64,000 nucleotides of DNA from Streptomyces sp. Root1304 (GCF_001426405.1 NZ_LMEP01000026.1:42373-106372); one strand, 5' to 3'; shown: positions 49,485-58,768, counted from the first letter of the stretch. Made by a program: numbers and translations. The notes: a model not told the origin generated them from the letters alone.

Positions 49485-50612
49485 GTGCGATCCATCTGGA
49501 ACGGCGCCATATCCTTCGGCCTGGTCAGCATCCCGATCAAGCTGGTGAACGCCACCGAGAGCCGCTCCGTGTCCTTCCGGCAGGTCCACACCGAGGACGG
49601 CGGCCGCATCCGCTACCGGAAGGTGTGCGAGCTCGACGGCGAGGAGGTCGCCCCGGCGGAGATCGGCAAGGCGTACGAGGACGCCGACGGCACCATGATC
49701 CCGATCACCGACGAGGACCTGGCCGCGCTGCCGCTCCCCACGGCGAGGACGATCGAGATCGTCGCCTTCGTGCCGGCCGGTGAGATCGACCCGCTCCAGA
49801 TGGACGCCGCGTACTACCTCTCGGCGAACGGGGTGCCCGCGGCCAAGCCGTACACCCTGCTCCGCGAGGCGCTGAAGCGCAGCGAGAAGGTGGCCGTGGC
49901 GAAGTACGCGCTCCGCGGCCGGGAGCGGCTCGGGATGCTCCGGGTGGTCGACGACGTCATCGCCATGCACGGCCTGCTCTGGCCGGACGAGATCCGGGCT
50001 CCGGAAGGGGTGGCACCGGAGACCCCGGTGAGCGTGCGGGAGGCCGAACTCGACCTGGCGGACGCGCTGATGGCCACGCTGGGGGAGGTCGACATCAGCA
50101 GCCTGCACGACGACTACCGGACGGCCGTCGAGGAGATGATCGCCGCGAAGGCCGAGGGCGGCGAGGGCGTGCCGGCCGCGGAACCCGGCGAGGAACCGGG
50201 TGGTCAGGTCATCGACCTGATGGCGGCGCTGGAGAGCAGCGTGCGGGCGGCGAGGGAGGCGCGGGGCGAGGACGCGGTGGTGACGGAGCTCAAGCCGCGC
50301 GGGACGCCGAAGGAGACGGGCGGCAAGAAGTCGACGTCGCGGGCACCGGCGAAGAAGACGGCGGCGGCGCGGAAGAGCACGGCGAAGCCGGCGTCCGGGG
50401 CGGCGGGGAAGGCCCGGGCCGGGACCCCGGCCAAGACGACGTCGAAGGCGGCGTCGAAGACGGCGTCGTCCGGGGCCGCTTCCAGGAGCGCGTCCAAGGC
50501 CGCCTCCGCGAGCACGTCCAGGTCCAGCTCCGGGACCACGTCCAAGAGCACCTCCAAGACCGCCTCCAAGTCGACGGCCAAGAAGGCGACCCCGCGCAAG
50601 CGGACCGCCTGA
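49485..50612 (+). CDS. ku: Ku DNA-end-binding protein
   Basis: A 375-aa protein from GTG 49485, with AAAGGAAG upstream. The Ku core (1-250) begins MRSIWNGAISFGLVSIPIKL and includes RYRKVCELDGEEV and GLLWPDEIR. The last 100 residues are a highly repetitive Lys/Ala/Ser/Thr tail (KKTAAARKSTAKPASGAAGK and similar), like the C-termini of histone H1 and of some Streptomyces Ku proteins that bind DNA non-specifically. Ku threads onto broken ends and recruits the LigD-type polymerase and ligase encoded divergently. Confidence 0.96.
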   Translation: MRSIWNGAISFGLVSIPIKLVNATESRSVSFRQVHTEDGGRIRYRKVCELDGEEVAPAEIGKAYEDADGTMIPITDEDLAALPLPTARTIEIVAFVPAGEIDPLQMDAAYYLSANGVPAAKPYTLLREALKRSEKVAVAKYALRGRERLGMLRVVDDVIAMHGLLWPDEIRAPEGVAPETPVSVREAELDLADALMATLGEVDISSLHDDYRTAVEEMIAAKAEGGEGVPAAEPGEEPGGQVIDLMAALESSVRAAREARGEDAVVTELKPRGTPKETGGKKSTSRAPAKKTAAARKSTAKPASGAAGKARAGTPAKTTSKAASKTASSGAASRSASKAASASTSRSSSGTTSKSTSKTASKSTAKKATPRKRTA

Positions 50613-50630
50613 GACGCCCCAGCCCCTCGG

Positions 50631-50652
50631 CCCCCGGAGATGACTCCGGGGG
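50631..50652 (+). terminator. Terminator of ku
   Basis: CCCCCGGAG (50631-50639) pairs perfectly with CTCCGGGGG (50644-50652) across loop ATGA, 18 bp after the ku stop. Confidence 0.85.
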
Positions 50653-50657
50653 CTTCT

Positions 50658-50679
50658 CGCTGCCCGTTTACGGGCAGCG
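50658..50679 (+). terminator. Second hairpin after ku
   Basis: CGCTGCCCG (50658-50666) and CGGGCAGCG (50671-50679) form a 9-bp stem with loop TTTA, five bases after the first hairpin. A tandem terminator is likely. Confidence 0.72.
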
Positions 50680-50850
50680 GAACGCTCGTTAACGTCCAAC
50701 ACCCCGAATAGCGAACACAGTTCACTTTCCTTCGGACAACAGCTGGTCAAATTCTTGTTGCAGACCTGTCAAACGGAATCTTTCGCTGGCACGCTCTCAG
50801 CCGCACCACCCCCCACAAGAACCCCCACGCTTCACAGCGAAGGAGCCCGC

Positions 50851-52467
50851 GTGACCCGCCAGCAGTCCTCGCACCGTCGTATCGCCACCGCCCGTACCGC
50901 CGCCCTGATCGCATCGGCCGCCATGGTCGTCGTCGGAATCCAGACCGGATCCGCCAGCGCCGATGCCCAGCGCGAAGCGGGCGCCACGGCGCTCGTCCTC
51001 AGTGGCTCCCAGCGCGCCGCCGCCGTCCAGGAGGCCCAGGCCGGCGCCGCCGCCACCGCGCAGGCCATCGGCCTCTCCGGCAAGGAGAAGCTGGTCGTCC
51101 GGGACGTCGTCAAGGACGCCGACGGAACCGTTCACACCCGCTACGAGCGCACCTACGAGGGTCTCCCCGTCCTCGGCGGCGACCTCGTCGTGCACGAGAA
51201 GAAGAACGGCTCCCGCGCCACCACCAAGGCGACCCAGGCCCGCATATCCGTGGCGAGCACGACCCCCGCCGTCGCCGCGACGACCGCCGGGAAGGCCGCC
51301 GCCGCCTCCTCCGACGCGCGCTCCGCCGCCCCCGCCTCCTCCCGCAAGGTGATCTGGGCCGCCACGGGCAAGCCGGCCCTCGCCTGGGAGACGACCGTCA
51401 CCGGCGTCCAGGCCGACGGCACCCCCAGCGAGCGCCACGTCATCACCGACGCCACCACCGGCAAGGAGCTCTACTCCTACGAGGCGATCGAGACGGGCAC
51501 CGGCAACACCCAGTACAGCGGCACCGTCACGCTCGGCACCGCCCCCTCGTTCACCCTGAACGACACCGCGCGCGGCGGCCACAAGACGTACGACCTGGCC
51601 GGCGGCACGGGCAACGGCACCGGCACCCTCTTCACCAACAGCACCGACACCTGGGGCAACGGCCTCGCCACCAACCGCGAGACCGCCGCCGCCGACGCGC
51701 ACTACGGTGCGGCCGTCACCTGGGACTTCTACAAGAACGAGCTCGGCCGCAACGGCATCCGGGGCGACGGCGCCGCCGCGTACTCGCGCGTCCACTACGG
51801 CAACGCGTACGTCAACGCCTTCTGGTCGGACGCCTGCTTCTGCATGACGTACGGCGACGGCACGGGCAACCTCAAGCCGCTGACCTCGCTCGACGTGGCC
51901 GGCCACGAGATGTCCCACGGCCTGACCGCCTCCACCGCGGGCCTGCGCTACAGCGGCGAGTCCGGCGGCCTCAACGAGGCCACCTCCGACATCTTCGGCA
52001 CCTCGGTCGAGTTCTACGCCGCCAACTCCTCGGACCAGGGCGACTACCTCATCGGCGAGGAGATCGACATCCGGGGCAACGGCACCCCGCTCCGCTACAT
52101 GGACAAGCCCAGCAAGGACGGCAGCTCCGCCGACTACTGGTCGAAGTCCGTCGGCCGCCTGGACGTCCACTACTCCTCGGGCCCGGCGAACCACTTCTTC
52201 TACCTGCTCTCCGAGGGCAGCGGCGCCAAGACCGTCAACGGCGTCGCCTACAACTCCCCGACCTACGACGGCTCCACCGTCACGGGCATCGGGCGCACCG
52301 CGGCCTACAAGATCTGGTACAAGGCCCTGTCCACCTACATGACCTCGTCCACCAGCTACTCCGGCGCGCGTACGGCTACGCTGTCCGCGGCCACCGACCT
52401 GTACGGCGCCGGCAGCGCCGAGTACAACGCGGTCGCGAAGGCCTGGACGGCGATCAACGTCAAGTAA
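50851..52467 (+). CDS. Secreted M4-family (thermolysin-like) metalloprotease
   Basis: A 538-aa preproprotein. GTG 50851 has AAGGAG five bases upstream. A signal peptide spans about 1-37. The propeptide (about 40-215) shows FTP/PepSY features (YEGLPVLGGDLVVHEKKNG; AWETTVTGV). The catalytic domain has zinc motif His352-Glu-Met-Ser-His356 (GHEMSHGLT) and Glu376 (GGLNEATSDIFG), plus late His in LDVHYSSGPANHFFYLL. It is made as an inactive zymogen and matures outside the cell. An emfourin-like lipoprotein (18493-19020) is a candidate endogenous inhibitor. No regulator is adjacent. Confidence 0.95.
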   Translation: MTRQQSSHRRIATARTAALIASAAMVVVGIQTGSASADAQREAGATALVLSGSQRAAAVQEAQAGAAATAQAIGLSGKEKLVVRDVVKDADGTVHTRYERTYEGLPVLGGDLVVHEKKNGSRATTKATQARISVASTTPAVAATTAGKAAAASSDARSAAPASSRKVIWAATGKPALAWETTVTGVQADGTPSERHVITDATTGKELYSYEAIETGTGNTQYSGTVTLGTAPSFTLNDTARGGHKTYDLAGGTGNGTGTLFTNSTDTWGNGLATNRETAAADAHYGAAVTWDFYKNELGRNGIRGDGAAAYSRVHYGNAYVNAFWSDACFCMTYGDGTGNLKPLTSLDVAGHEMSHGLTASTAGLRYSGESGGLNEATSDIFGTSVEFYAANSSDQGDYLIGEEIDIRGNGTPLRYMDKPSKDGSSADYWSKSVGRLDVHYSSGPANHFFYLLSEGSGAKTVNGVAYNSPTYDGSTVTGIGRTAAYKIWYKALSTYMTSSTSYSGARTATLSAATDLYGAGSAEYNAVAKAWTAINVK

Positions 52468-52536
52468 CCGCACGGCGGTCGGCACCGCGTAGCCGCACGA
52501 CACCGGCACCACGCGACCGCACCGCACCGCACCCAC

Positions 52537-52573
52537 GGGGCCGCCCGGCGAGCACATCGCGCCGGGCGGCCCC
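52537..52573 (+). terminator. Terminator of the M4 protease gene
   Basis: A perfect 14-bp stem (52537-52550 with 52560-52573) with loop AGCACATCG, 70 bp past the protease stop and 24 bp before the next start. Confidence 0.82.
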
Positions 52574-52596
52574 ACCGGCAGTCCTGGGGGAGTCCC

Positions 52597-53835
52597 GTGA
52601 GCAGGGCCGACATCACCACCACCCCGACCGCACCGACGGCCCCGACTCCGCCGGTGCTGCCGGACGGTCGTCCGGCAGCCGCCGCATGGTCGCTCGATCC
52701 GGCGGTCAGGCACCTCAACCACGGCTCGTTCGGCGCGGTCCCGCTCCCCGCCCAGGAGGAGCAGAACCGGCTGCGCCGGCGGATGGACGCCTCACCCGTC
52801 GAGTGGTTCCCCGAGCTGCCCGGGCGGGTGGCCGCCGCGCGGGCCGAGATCGCCCGCTTCCTCCGGGTGGCACCCGGCGACCTGGCCCTCGTGCCCAACG
52901 CCAGCGCCGGCGCGAGCGTCGTCTACGCCGGCGCCGCCGCGCGTCCCGGCGGCGAGATCGTGGTCACCGACCACGGCTACGGCGCCGTGACCATGGGGGC
53001 CGAGCGCCTGGCCCGGCGCTGGGGCGGCCGGGTGCGTACGGCGCGGATCCCGCTCGACGCCGACGCCGACACCGCGTACGAGCACGTCGTCGGCGAGCTG
53101 GGCGAGACCACCGGCCTCCTCGTCGTCGACCACATCACCTCGGCCACCGCACGCTGGATGCCGGTGGGGCGGATCGCCGCCGAGGCCGCCCGGCGCGGCA
53201 TCCCGGTCCTCGTGGACGGGGCCCATGTGCCCGGCCTCGCCGAGAGCCCCCTCGACGGCCTCTCCTGCGACTTCTGGGTCGGCAACCTCCACAAGTTCGG
53301 CTGCGCCCCGCGGGGCACCGCCGCACTGGTGGCGCGCACCGCGCTGCGCGACGACCTCCACCCGCTGATCGACTCCTGGGGCGCCCCCGAACCGTTCCCC
53401 GGCCGCTTCGACACCCAGGGCACCGTCGACGTCACGAGCTACCTCGCCGCGCCCACCGCCCTCGGCTTCATCGAGGACACCTGGGGCTGGGACACGGCCC
53501 GCGCCTATCTGCGCGAACTGGCCGACTACGCCGAGCGGATCGTCGCCGAGGCGTTCTCGGAGCTCACCGGCCGGGACTGCCGGGTGGACGTCGGCATGCC
53601 GGCCGACGCCCTGCGGCTGGTACGGCTGCCCGAACCGCTGGCCACCACGCACGCCGAGGCCGACGCGCTGCGCGACCGGATCCTGCGGGAACTGGGGGTC
53701 GCCACGGCCGTCACCAGCTTCGGCGGCGTCGGCTACGTGCGCCTCTCGACGCACGTGTACAACACCCCGGCGGACTTCGAGGACTTCGCGGAGCGCTGCG
53801 TCCCGACGATCGGCGCGTGGAGCCGGGGCAACTGA
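52597..53835 (+). CDS. PLP-dependent class V aminotransferase (isopenicillin N epimerase-like)
   Basis: A 412-aa fold-type I PLP enzyme from GTG 52597, preceded by GGGGGAG. A signature near the N-terminus is RHLNHGSFGAVP. Cofactor contacts are NASAGASVVY, VVDHITSATARWMPV and VLVDGAHVPG. The Schiff-base lysine is in FWVGNLHKFGCAPRG. The family includes cysteine desulfurase-like and isopenicillin N epimerase proteins. No beta-lactam genes are near, so the substrate is unknown. It follows the M4 protease on the same strand but a terminator separates them. Confidence 0.91.
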   Translation: MSRADITTTPTAPTAPTPPVLPDGRPAAAAWSLDPAVRHLNHGSFGAVPLPAQEEQNRLRRRMDASPVEWFPELPGRVAAARAEIARFLRVAPGDLALVPNASAGASVVYAGAAARPGGEIVVTDHGYGAVTMGAERLARRWGGRVRTARIPLDADADTAYEHVVGELGETTGLLVVDHITSATARWMPVGRIAAEAARRGIPVLVDGAHVPGLAESPLDGLSCDFWVGNLHKFGCAPRGTAALVARTALRDDLHPLIDSWGAPEPFPGRFDTQGTVDVTSYLAAPTALGFIEDTWGWDTARAYLRELADYAERIVAEAFSELTGRDCRVDVGMPADALRLVRLPEPLATTHAEADALRDRILRELGVATAVTSFGGVGYVRLSTHVYNTPADFEDFAERCVPTIGAWSRGN

Positions 53836-53910
53836 GGCGGGGCGACGGGACCGGGACCGGCAAAGCCGTGAGGCGGCCCGGTCCCGGCGCGGCGCGAACG
53901 GCTCGACGCC

Positions 53911-55191
53911 CTACGGAGTGGAGGAGCCGACGCGACCGGAGGCCATGTCCATCAGACGGGCGAGGACGCGGCCGGAGGAGGCGGAGAGCCCGTCGTGCTC
54001 CCACTCGTTGGTGACCCAGGCCCGCAGGGAGCCGACTTCGCGTGCGGTACGCAGGGAGAGGCCGGCGTCGACGTACATGTCGTCGTGGTAGACGGCGGCG
54101 GCGACGGGAACGCGGTTGGCGGCGAGGCGGGCGGGGTCGTAGAGCGGGGCCCAGTCGGTACGGGCGGCGAGCAGCTCGGCGGCGTCGGCGAAGGGCCGGA
54201 GCCCCCTGATCTCCCGGAGCATCCAGGGGTACATCATCTCGCCGGTGAGCAGCAGGGGATCGGCGTCCTCGGCGAACTCGGGGAAGCGGGAGAGGGCGCG
54301 GTCGGCGGCCCAGGCGGTCGGGCCGGAGCCCTGCCCGTACAGCGACTCCTGCAGGACGACGAAGAGCGGATTGTCGACGAAGCCGGTGAGGACGGCCACC
54401 TGCTGGAGGAACGTGTCGGTCAACTCGCCGTCGGCGTCGAGGGCTTCGTCGAGGAGCCAGTGGATCCGCTCGAAGCCGTCGCCCATGCCGAGGGCGAGCC
54501 CGAGGGTGCGCAGCCGCCGCACGGTGAGCCGGTCGCCGTCGGGCAGACGGACGTCGGTGGCGCCGAGCAGGTCGGCGATACGGCGCAGACGGGAGGCGTC
54601 CTCGGGGTGGCGGGCGTAGAAGTCGAGGACGCGGTCGCGGACGCGGGGATAGGTGCGGGCGTACACGTCGTCGGCGCCGGTGGCGATCCCGGGCAGCCCA
54701 CCGGTGATGTAACAGGCGCGAAGGCCTTCGGGGGCGCGGGAGAGATAGGAGAGGGTGATGAACCCGCCGTAACTCTGCCCGAGCGTCTCCCAGGGCTCGT
54801 CACCGCAGAGCTGACGTCGTATCGACTCGGCGTCGGCGACGATGGAGTCGGCGCGAAAGTGCCCGAGGTGATCGGCGAGCGACCGGGCCGACGGGAACCG
54901 CCCGGCGAGACGAGCGGTGACGGGCGCGGACCGCCCGGTACCGCGCTGGTCCATCAACAAGACGCGATGCGTCTTGAGGGCCTGAGCCAACCACCCGGGC
55001 GAACCGAGTGAAGGCCGGGGCGACTTCCCCCCGGGCCCACCCTGCAGGTACAGCAGCCAGGGCAACCGAGCGCCGACGAGCGAGGGATCGACCACCTCCC
55101 GCGCGAAGACCTCGATGTCACCCCCGCGGGTCGAGAAGTGATCGAGCGGAACGCGGAAGACGTGATCGGTGACGGCGTAGGCGGGATGCAT
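53911..55191 (-). CDS. Proline-iminopeptidase-like alpha/beta hydrolase
   Basis: A 426-aa hydrolase from ATG 55191, preceded by GAGAGG. The alpha/beta-hydrolase features are YLQGGPGGKSPRPS (oxyanion HGGPG-like), MDQRGTGRSAP, and nucleophile elbow GQSYGGF. The acid and His lie near YHDDMYVD and NEWEHDGL. This is the PIP (S33) family, which removes N-terminal proline or acts on related amides. No signal peptide is seen. A 27-bp inverted repeat lies 57 bp upstream and probably controls it. Confidence 0.93.
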   Translation of the reverse strand: MHPAYAVTDHVFRVPLDHFSTRGGDIEVFAREVVDPSLVGARLPWLLYLQGGPGGKSPRPSLGSPGWLAQALKTHRVLLMDQRGTGRSAPVTARLAGRFPSARSLADHLGHFRADSIVADAESIRRQLCGDEPWETLGQSYGGFITLSYLSRAPEGLRACYITGGLPGIATGADDVYARTYPRVRDRVLDFYARHPEDASRLRRIADLLGATDVRLPDGDRLTVRRLRTLGLALGMGDGFERIHWLLDEALDADGELTDTFLQQVAVLTGFVDNPLFVVLQESLYGQGSGPTAWAADRALSRFPEFAEDADPLLLTGEMMYPWMLREIRGLRPFADAAELLAARTDWAPLYDPARLAANRVPVAAAVYHDDMYVDAGLSLRTAREVGSLRAWVTNEWEHDGLSASSGRVLARLMDMASGRVGSSTP

Positions 55192-55247
55192 GAGAGACCT
55201 CTCGGCAGAAAAGCGCAGGCCCAGGACGGACGGCGCCCCAGCAAACT

Positions 55248-55274
55248 ATCTATGCAGTGTGACATTGCATAGAT
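55248..55274. promoter_or_regulatory. 27-bp inverted repeat upstream of the S33 hydrolase
   Basis: ATCTATGCA (55248-55256) and TGCATAGAT (55266-55274) are perfect 9-bp inverted arms with a 9-bp spacer. They are AT-rich in GC-rich DNA, lie 57 bp upstream of the S33 hydrolase ATG, and fit the footprint of a dimeric regulator such as a PadR-, GntR- or MarR-type protein. Base 55273 also begins a small divergent reading frame. Confidence 0.75.
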
Positions 55275-55413
55275 GTCCGCGACGGCGAAGGTACGGCTGA
55301 CCGCCGTGATCGCCGACGATCCGTCCCTGCCGGCGCTCCTCGAGGTCGGCGCCTCGACCGGGTCACGAACAGTCGACCGGCCCTTGCTGAGAGCCCGTTC
55401 GCGTCGCCGGTAG
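55273..55413 (+). CDS. Small divergent reading frame, perhaps a truncated gene
   Basis: A 46-codon frame starting MSATAKVRLTAVIADDPSLP and ending in an Arg-rich tail at TAG 55413. It begins within the inverted repeat and is divergent from the S33 hydrolase, exactly where a cognate regulator gene would be expected. The first 25 residues look protein-like; the rest does not. No family is recognised and no ribosome site is clear. It may be a remnant or not coding. Confidence 0.25.
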   Translation: MSATAKVRLTAVIADDPSLPALLEVGASTGSRTVDRPLLRARSRRR

Positions 55414-55478
55414 CCCGCGGGCGGATGGGCGCGAGGTGACTGCGCCTCACGCCGACGGGCTACCGGGAGTGCCAGGGC

Positions 55479-57719
55479 TCAGAAGAGCTCGATGACGCCT
55501 TCGCCCAGGCCGGGGTTGTAGGGCGCCCGGCGGGACGTGAACGGAACCTTCCAGTCGCCCGTGCCCTTGTACACGTAGAGGCTGTGGTACGGGCCGCCGT
55601 CGGCATCGTAGGCGATCAGGTCGTTCCGGCCGTCGCGGTCGGTGTCGCCGACGCCGACCAGGCTCGTGTACGGGCTCCAGCCGCCGCCGACCCTGGTGCG
55701 GGGTGCGAAGGTGCCGTCCCCCTTGCCGAGGTACAGCCACAGGATGCCGTCCTTGTCACGGGCGACGAGGTCTCCGGAGGGCGCGCCGGCGATGTTGCCG
55801 GTGGCGGCGAGCCGGTTGTAGATCCCCCAGCCGCCGCCGATCCTCTTGCGTACAGGGAACGGCGTACTGGCGTTGCCGGTGCCCGGGTGGAGCCACAGGA
55901 CACCGTTCCTGTCGGCGGCGATCACATCGGGCCTGCCGTCACCGGTCAGATCGGAGCCGCCGGTGATCTTGTCGTAGACCTGCCAGCCGCCGCCGATCCG
56001 TGTGCGCGGCGCCAAGCCCTTGCCGCTGCCGCTGTGGAGCCAGAGCACGCCTGCCGCGTCGCGGGCGACGATGTCCCCGGCGGGAGTGCCGGCGATGTTC
56101 CCCGTGGCGGTGATCCGGTCGTACCCGTACCAGCCGGTGCCGAGATCGAGCGGGTTCAGCCGTCGGGTGGGGGAGGCGCTCTCGACCTGCTGGACGTCGT
56201 AGGAGCGCAGGCGTCCCGTTCCGTCGAGGGAGAGCAGGTCCGGCGAGCCGTTGTCGTCGAAGTCGTGCGGCTTGGGCGCGCGGGTCACGATGAAGGTGCC
56301 GGTGCGCACGATGCCGGGGCCGATGCCGTTGGCGGGCTTCGCCGTCATGGTCCAGGTGTAGGCGCCGTTGTAGGCGGGGACGCCGTTGTCGAATCGGCCG
56401 TTCCACGTCAGGGGGAAGTCGAGCACCCCCTGACGGGGGGCGGGGGACGCCGCGCCTCCGGAGAGACCGGAGGCGGTGTGCGTCACCCGGAGGGAGATGG
56501 AGGCGTTGAAGCGGCTCAGCGTCCAGGCGGCCTTCATCACCCCGCCGTTGCGGTCGAAGTCGACCATTCCGGCGGGCGGCGGGCTTTCCTTCACGACGGT
56601 GAGGGCGGTGGGCAGACCGGATCCGGTCAGCAGAGTGGCGACGGGCCTGCCGGCCGTGTCCGGGGCGATCCGGTACACGCCTTCGCCGTGCTCGACCGTG
56701 CCGCCCAGGGCGATCAGGCTCCCCTCGGAGCCGTAGGCACTGGAGGCCACGTGATCCAGGAGCTTGACCGTTTCGCCGTCCTTCGACCGGACGGTGAGCG
56801 GATGAAGGGCGTCCGTCCAGGTGGCGGTGCCGCCCCGGATCCGTGCGTATGCCGCCCAGTCGCCGATCGCCCGAACCATGAAGTCGGGCGTGCCGGTCGG
56901 GCTGTCCAGCGTCACCCGCTCGGCGCCGGTGACGCCCCTGGGAGCGACGGCCACGGTGAGCTTCCTGGCCGCGGGTACCTCGAACCACGCCATGTGGGTC
57001 GGCGAGAAGTTGAGGGAGATCGCCCCGGGCGGGACGGACCCCGTCGCCTTCACGGCACCCGTCGAGAGGTCGACCACCCCGATGAGCGATGTGGTGGGGC
57101 CGTCCACGTCCGCGCGGTATCGAACCGTGAGGTCGTCAGGACCGCTGCTGTAGTGCAGCAGGAGAGAAGTGCCGGTCGGCAGGGCGACCTCGCGGTCGAC
57201 GACGCGGCCGTCCTCCGTGGAGACCAGATGGAGCTCCCGCACGCTGTTGACGCTCGTGGACATGAGGAGCCGTGTGCCGACGACGCGCTGCAGTGTGTAA
57301 GGGGTTTCGGCGGAGCCGAGGGCGGAGGTGTCGATCACGATCGGCTGCGTGCTCCCGCTCATGTCGGTGAGCGTGTACACAGGTCCTGCCTGCGAGGCGA
57401 CGATGTCCGTCCCCTCGCCTCCCCAGTGGGTACCGATGGGCAGCACGGTCGTGTCGCCGTCCGTGAAGCGTGTCCACCGGAACACGGGCGCGGAACCGCT
57501 GTCGGTCCTCGTGAGCATGCCGTCACGGCCGGCGCTGGCGATCACCGAATCGGCGGGGATCGACAGGCCTTCCTGCTGGTCCGCGTCCGCCGATACCGCG
57601 GCATCCACGCCGACCGGAACTGCCGCGACGGGCGAGGAGACCAGCCCGGACGTCGTCACGGCGAGCACAGCCGTAAGCGCCAGGCCCAGCCGAGCCCAGG
57701 GCACACGAGTGTCTAACAA
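55479..57719 (-). CDS. Secreted FG-GAP/VCBS-repeat protein with a TTA codon
   Basis: A 746-aa secreted protein. The start is TTG 57719, chosen for GGGGGG about eight bases upstream; the second codon (57716-57714) is TTA. In Streptomyces TTA is decoded only by the bldA tRNA, so translation may be tied to development. GTG 57704 would avoid it but has no site. A signal peptide ends near residue 33. The first two-thirds is beta-rich; the C-terminus has about four FG-GAP/VCBS-like repeats with DFDDNGSPDLLSLDGTG, SDLTGDGRPDVIAADRNG and GDTDRDGRNDLIAYD, the calcium-binding DxDxDG type. No enzymatic motif is visible; probably a surface or matrix propeller. Confidence 0.88.
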   Translation of the reverse strand: MLDTRVPWARLGLALTAVLAVTTSGLVSSPVAAVPVGVDAAVSADADQQEGLSIPADSVIASAGRDGMLTRTDSGSAPVFRWTRFTDGDTTVLPIGTHWGGEGTDIVASQAGPVYTLTDMSGSTQPIVIDTSALGSAETPYTLQRVVGTRLLMSTSVNSVRELHLVSTEDGRVVDREVALPTGTSLLLHYSSGPDDLTVRYRADVDGPTTSLIGVVDLSTGAVKATGSVPPGAISLNFSPTHMAWFEVPAARKLTVAVAPRGVTGAERVTLDSPTGTPDFMVRAIGDWAAYARIRGGTATWTDALHPLTVRSKDGETVKLLDHVASSAYGSEGSLIALGGTVEHGEGVYRIAPDTAGRPVATLLTGSGLPTALTVVKESPPPAGMVDFDRNGGVMKAAWTLSRFNASISLRVTHTASGLSGGAASPAPRQGVLDFPLTWNGRFDNGVPAYNGAYTWTMTAKPANGIGPGIVRTGTFIVTRAPKPHDFDDNGSPDLLSLDGTGRLRSYDVQQVESASPTRRLNPLDLGTGWYGYDRITATGNIAGTPAGDIVARDAAGVLWLHSGSGKGLAPRTRIGGGWQVYDKITGGSDLTGDGRPDVIAADRNGVLWLHPGTGNASTPFPVRKRIGGGWGIYNRLAATGNIAGAPSGDLVARDKDGILWLYLGKGDGTFAPRTRVGGGWSPYTSLVGVGDTDRDGRNDLIAYDADGGPYHSLYVYKGTGDWKVPFTSRRAPYNPGLGEGVIELF

Positions 57720-58190
57720 GGCATTTCCCCCCTGTGGTTACGGGCCGCGTTCGCGACCGAACCCCTGCCGGGATGCGATGCAGCCCCCAGCCGGCGGCCC
57801 GGGGCTCCCACGCCCGAGAACCCTTCCCAGTCGGTTCGCACGCTGGACTTCCCCAGCGGCGGAACCTGATCTGGCTGACTCCGCGACCGTATCGGCACGC
57901 ATACGACCGGACACAGGGCCGATCCGGACCGAACACGCCGCACAAGTTTGCCGAATCCCGGCAACTCCCGTCGGCCGCGGTGCGGTGGACAAGACCGGGC
58001 TCGCCCGAACGCCGGCGTCGCCGCTGAGGAGCTTCTCGACTTCCTCCGCGCGGGCCGCGCCACACCGTGAGGCGAATCGGCGGAGCGAAGACCTGTTGCG
58101 GGAGTACGAGTGATCAGGCGAGGAGGGTTGTCAGTGCGATCACCTACGCTGCGCTTCAGCTTGGACAGTTCGCATGGGGAGGGGACAGGC
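57720..58190. other. Intergenic region with possible gene remnants
   Basis: 471 bp. The stretch near 58078-58113 reads RRSEDLLREYE before TGA in one frame and looks like the C-terminus of a lost gene, but no start or upstream support is visible. GAGGAGG (58118-58124) precedes an alternative GTG at 58134 for the next gene. I see no strong terminator here. Confidence 0.4.
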
Positions 58191-58613
58191 GTGGGTGGTA
58201 ACGCGTGGACGCAGACGGGTCCGTATCAGCCTGATCTGGCGGCTGCCTTCCGGCAGGCACAGGCAGCGAGCCTGGCTGAGGACGACCACGGCTTCGGAGG
58301 GCGATCCGTCGAGGAGCTGTGGCGCGATCCGGCCTGGCACGAGTACATCTTCACCGGTGGTACGTGCACCGTGCTGGACTTCCCCGACATGGTCGACGCC
58401 GCCGATCAGAGTGATGGGCCGTTCATGCGGCCGCTGACCGACAGCGAAGTGCGAACCTGGTCCCCGGACGGCAGGCCCACCTACGAGGACTGGGACGAGG
58501 CTCTCGACGCGGGGCGCCTGGAGTTCCCCGACCGTGCCCAGGGGAACTGCACGGTGCTCTATCGCGACGGGCAGCCGGACCTGATCGGCTACTGGGGAGT
58601 GACCGCCGACTAG
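58191..58613 (+). CDS. Conserved hypothetical protein
   Basis: A 140-aa acidic protein starting VGGNAWTQTGPYQPDLAAAF at GTG 58191, with GGGGAGGGG six bases upstream. An upstream in-frame GTG at 58134 with GAGGAGG would add 19 residues. It contains RSVEELWRDPAWHEYIFTGGTCTVLDF and ends LIGYWGVTAD. No signal peptide, membrane segment or known motif is seen. It is followed by a clear terminator. Confidence 0.8.
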   Translation: MGGNAWTQTGPYQPDLAAAFRQAQAASLAEDDHGFGGRSVEELWRDPAWHEYIFTGGTCTVLDFPDMVDAADQSDGPFMRPLTDSEVRTWSPDGRPTYEDWDEALDAGRLEFPDRAQGNCTVLYRDGQPDLIGYWGVTAD

Positions 58614-58636
58614 CCGGACCACGCCGCTTCGACATG

Positions 58637-58663
58637 AGGCCCCGGGGACTCGCCCCGGGGCCT
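58637..58663 (+). terminator. Terminator of the 58191 gene
   Basis: AGGCCCCGGGG (58637-58647) pairs with CCCCGGGGCCT (58653-58663) across loop ACTCG, followed by TCG; 24 bp after the stop. Confidence 0.88.
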
Positions 58664-58707
58664 TCGTCGTTTCGGTGCTCCTACCTCCGCCGACGCCCCG
58701 AGCGTCT

Positions 58708-58726
58708 GTCCACGAATAGTCCGCGG
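58708..58726 (+). repeat. Direct repeat copy 1 flanking the tRNA fragment
   Basis: GTCCACGAATAGTCCGCGG. A second copy with two changes lies at 58931-58949. The two copies lie on either side of the tRNA-Arg fragment, 223 bp apart, and might be recombinase arm sites or a duplicated element end. Confidence 0.6.
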
Positions 58727-58768
58727 ACCCTGACGTGCAGCCGCTCAGCCCACCCGCACATACAACAA

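Noticed and set aside
50755..50850. A 32-residue N-terminal extension of the M4 protease
   Set aside because: It would bury the signal peptide; GTG 50851 has AAGGAG upstream and a good signal sequence.
52686..54014. A 442-codon plus-strand frame overlapping the class V aminotransferase
   Set aside because: Arg-rich shadow frame, with no motif; the true enzyme lies in the other frame with all PLP motifs.
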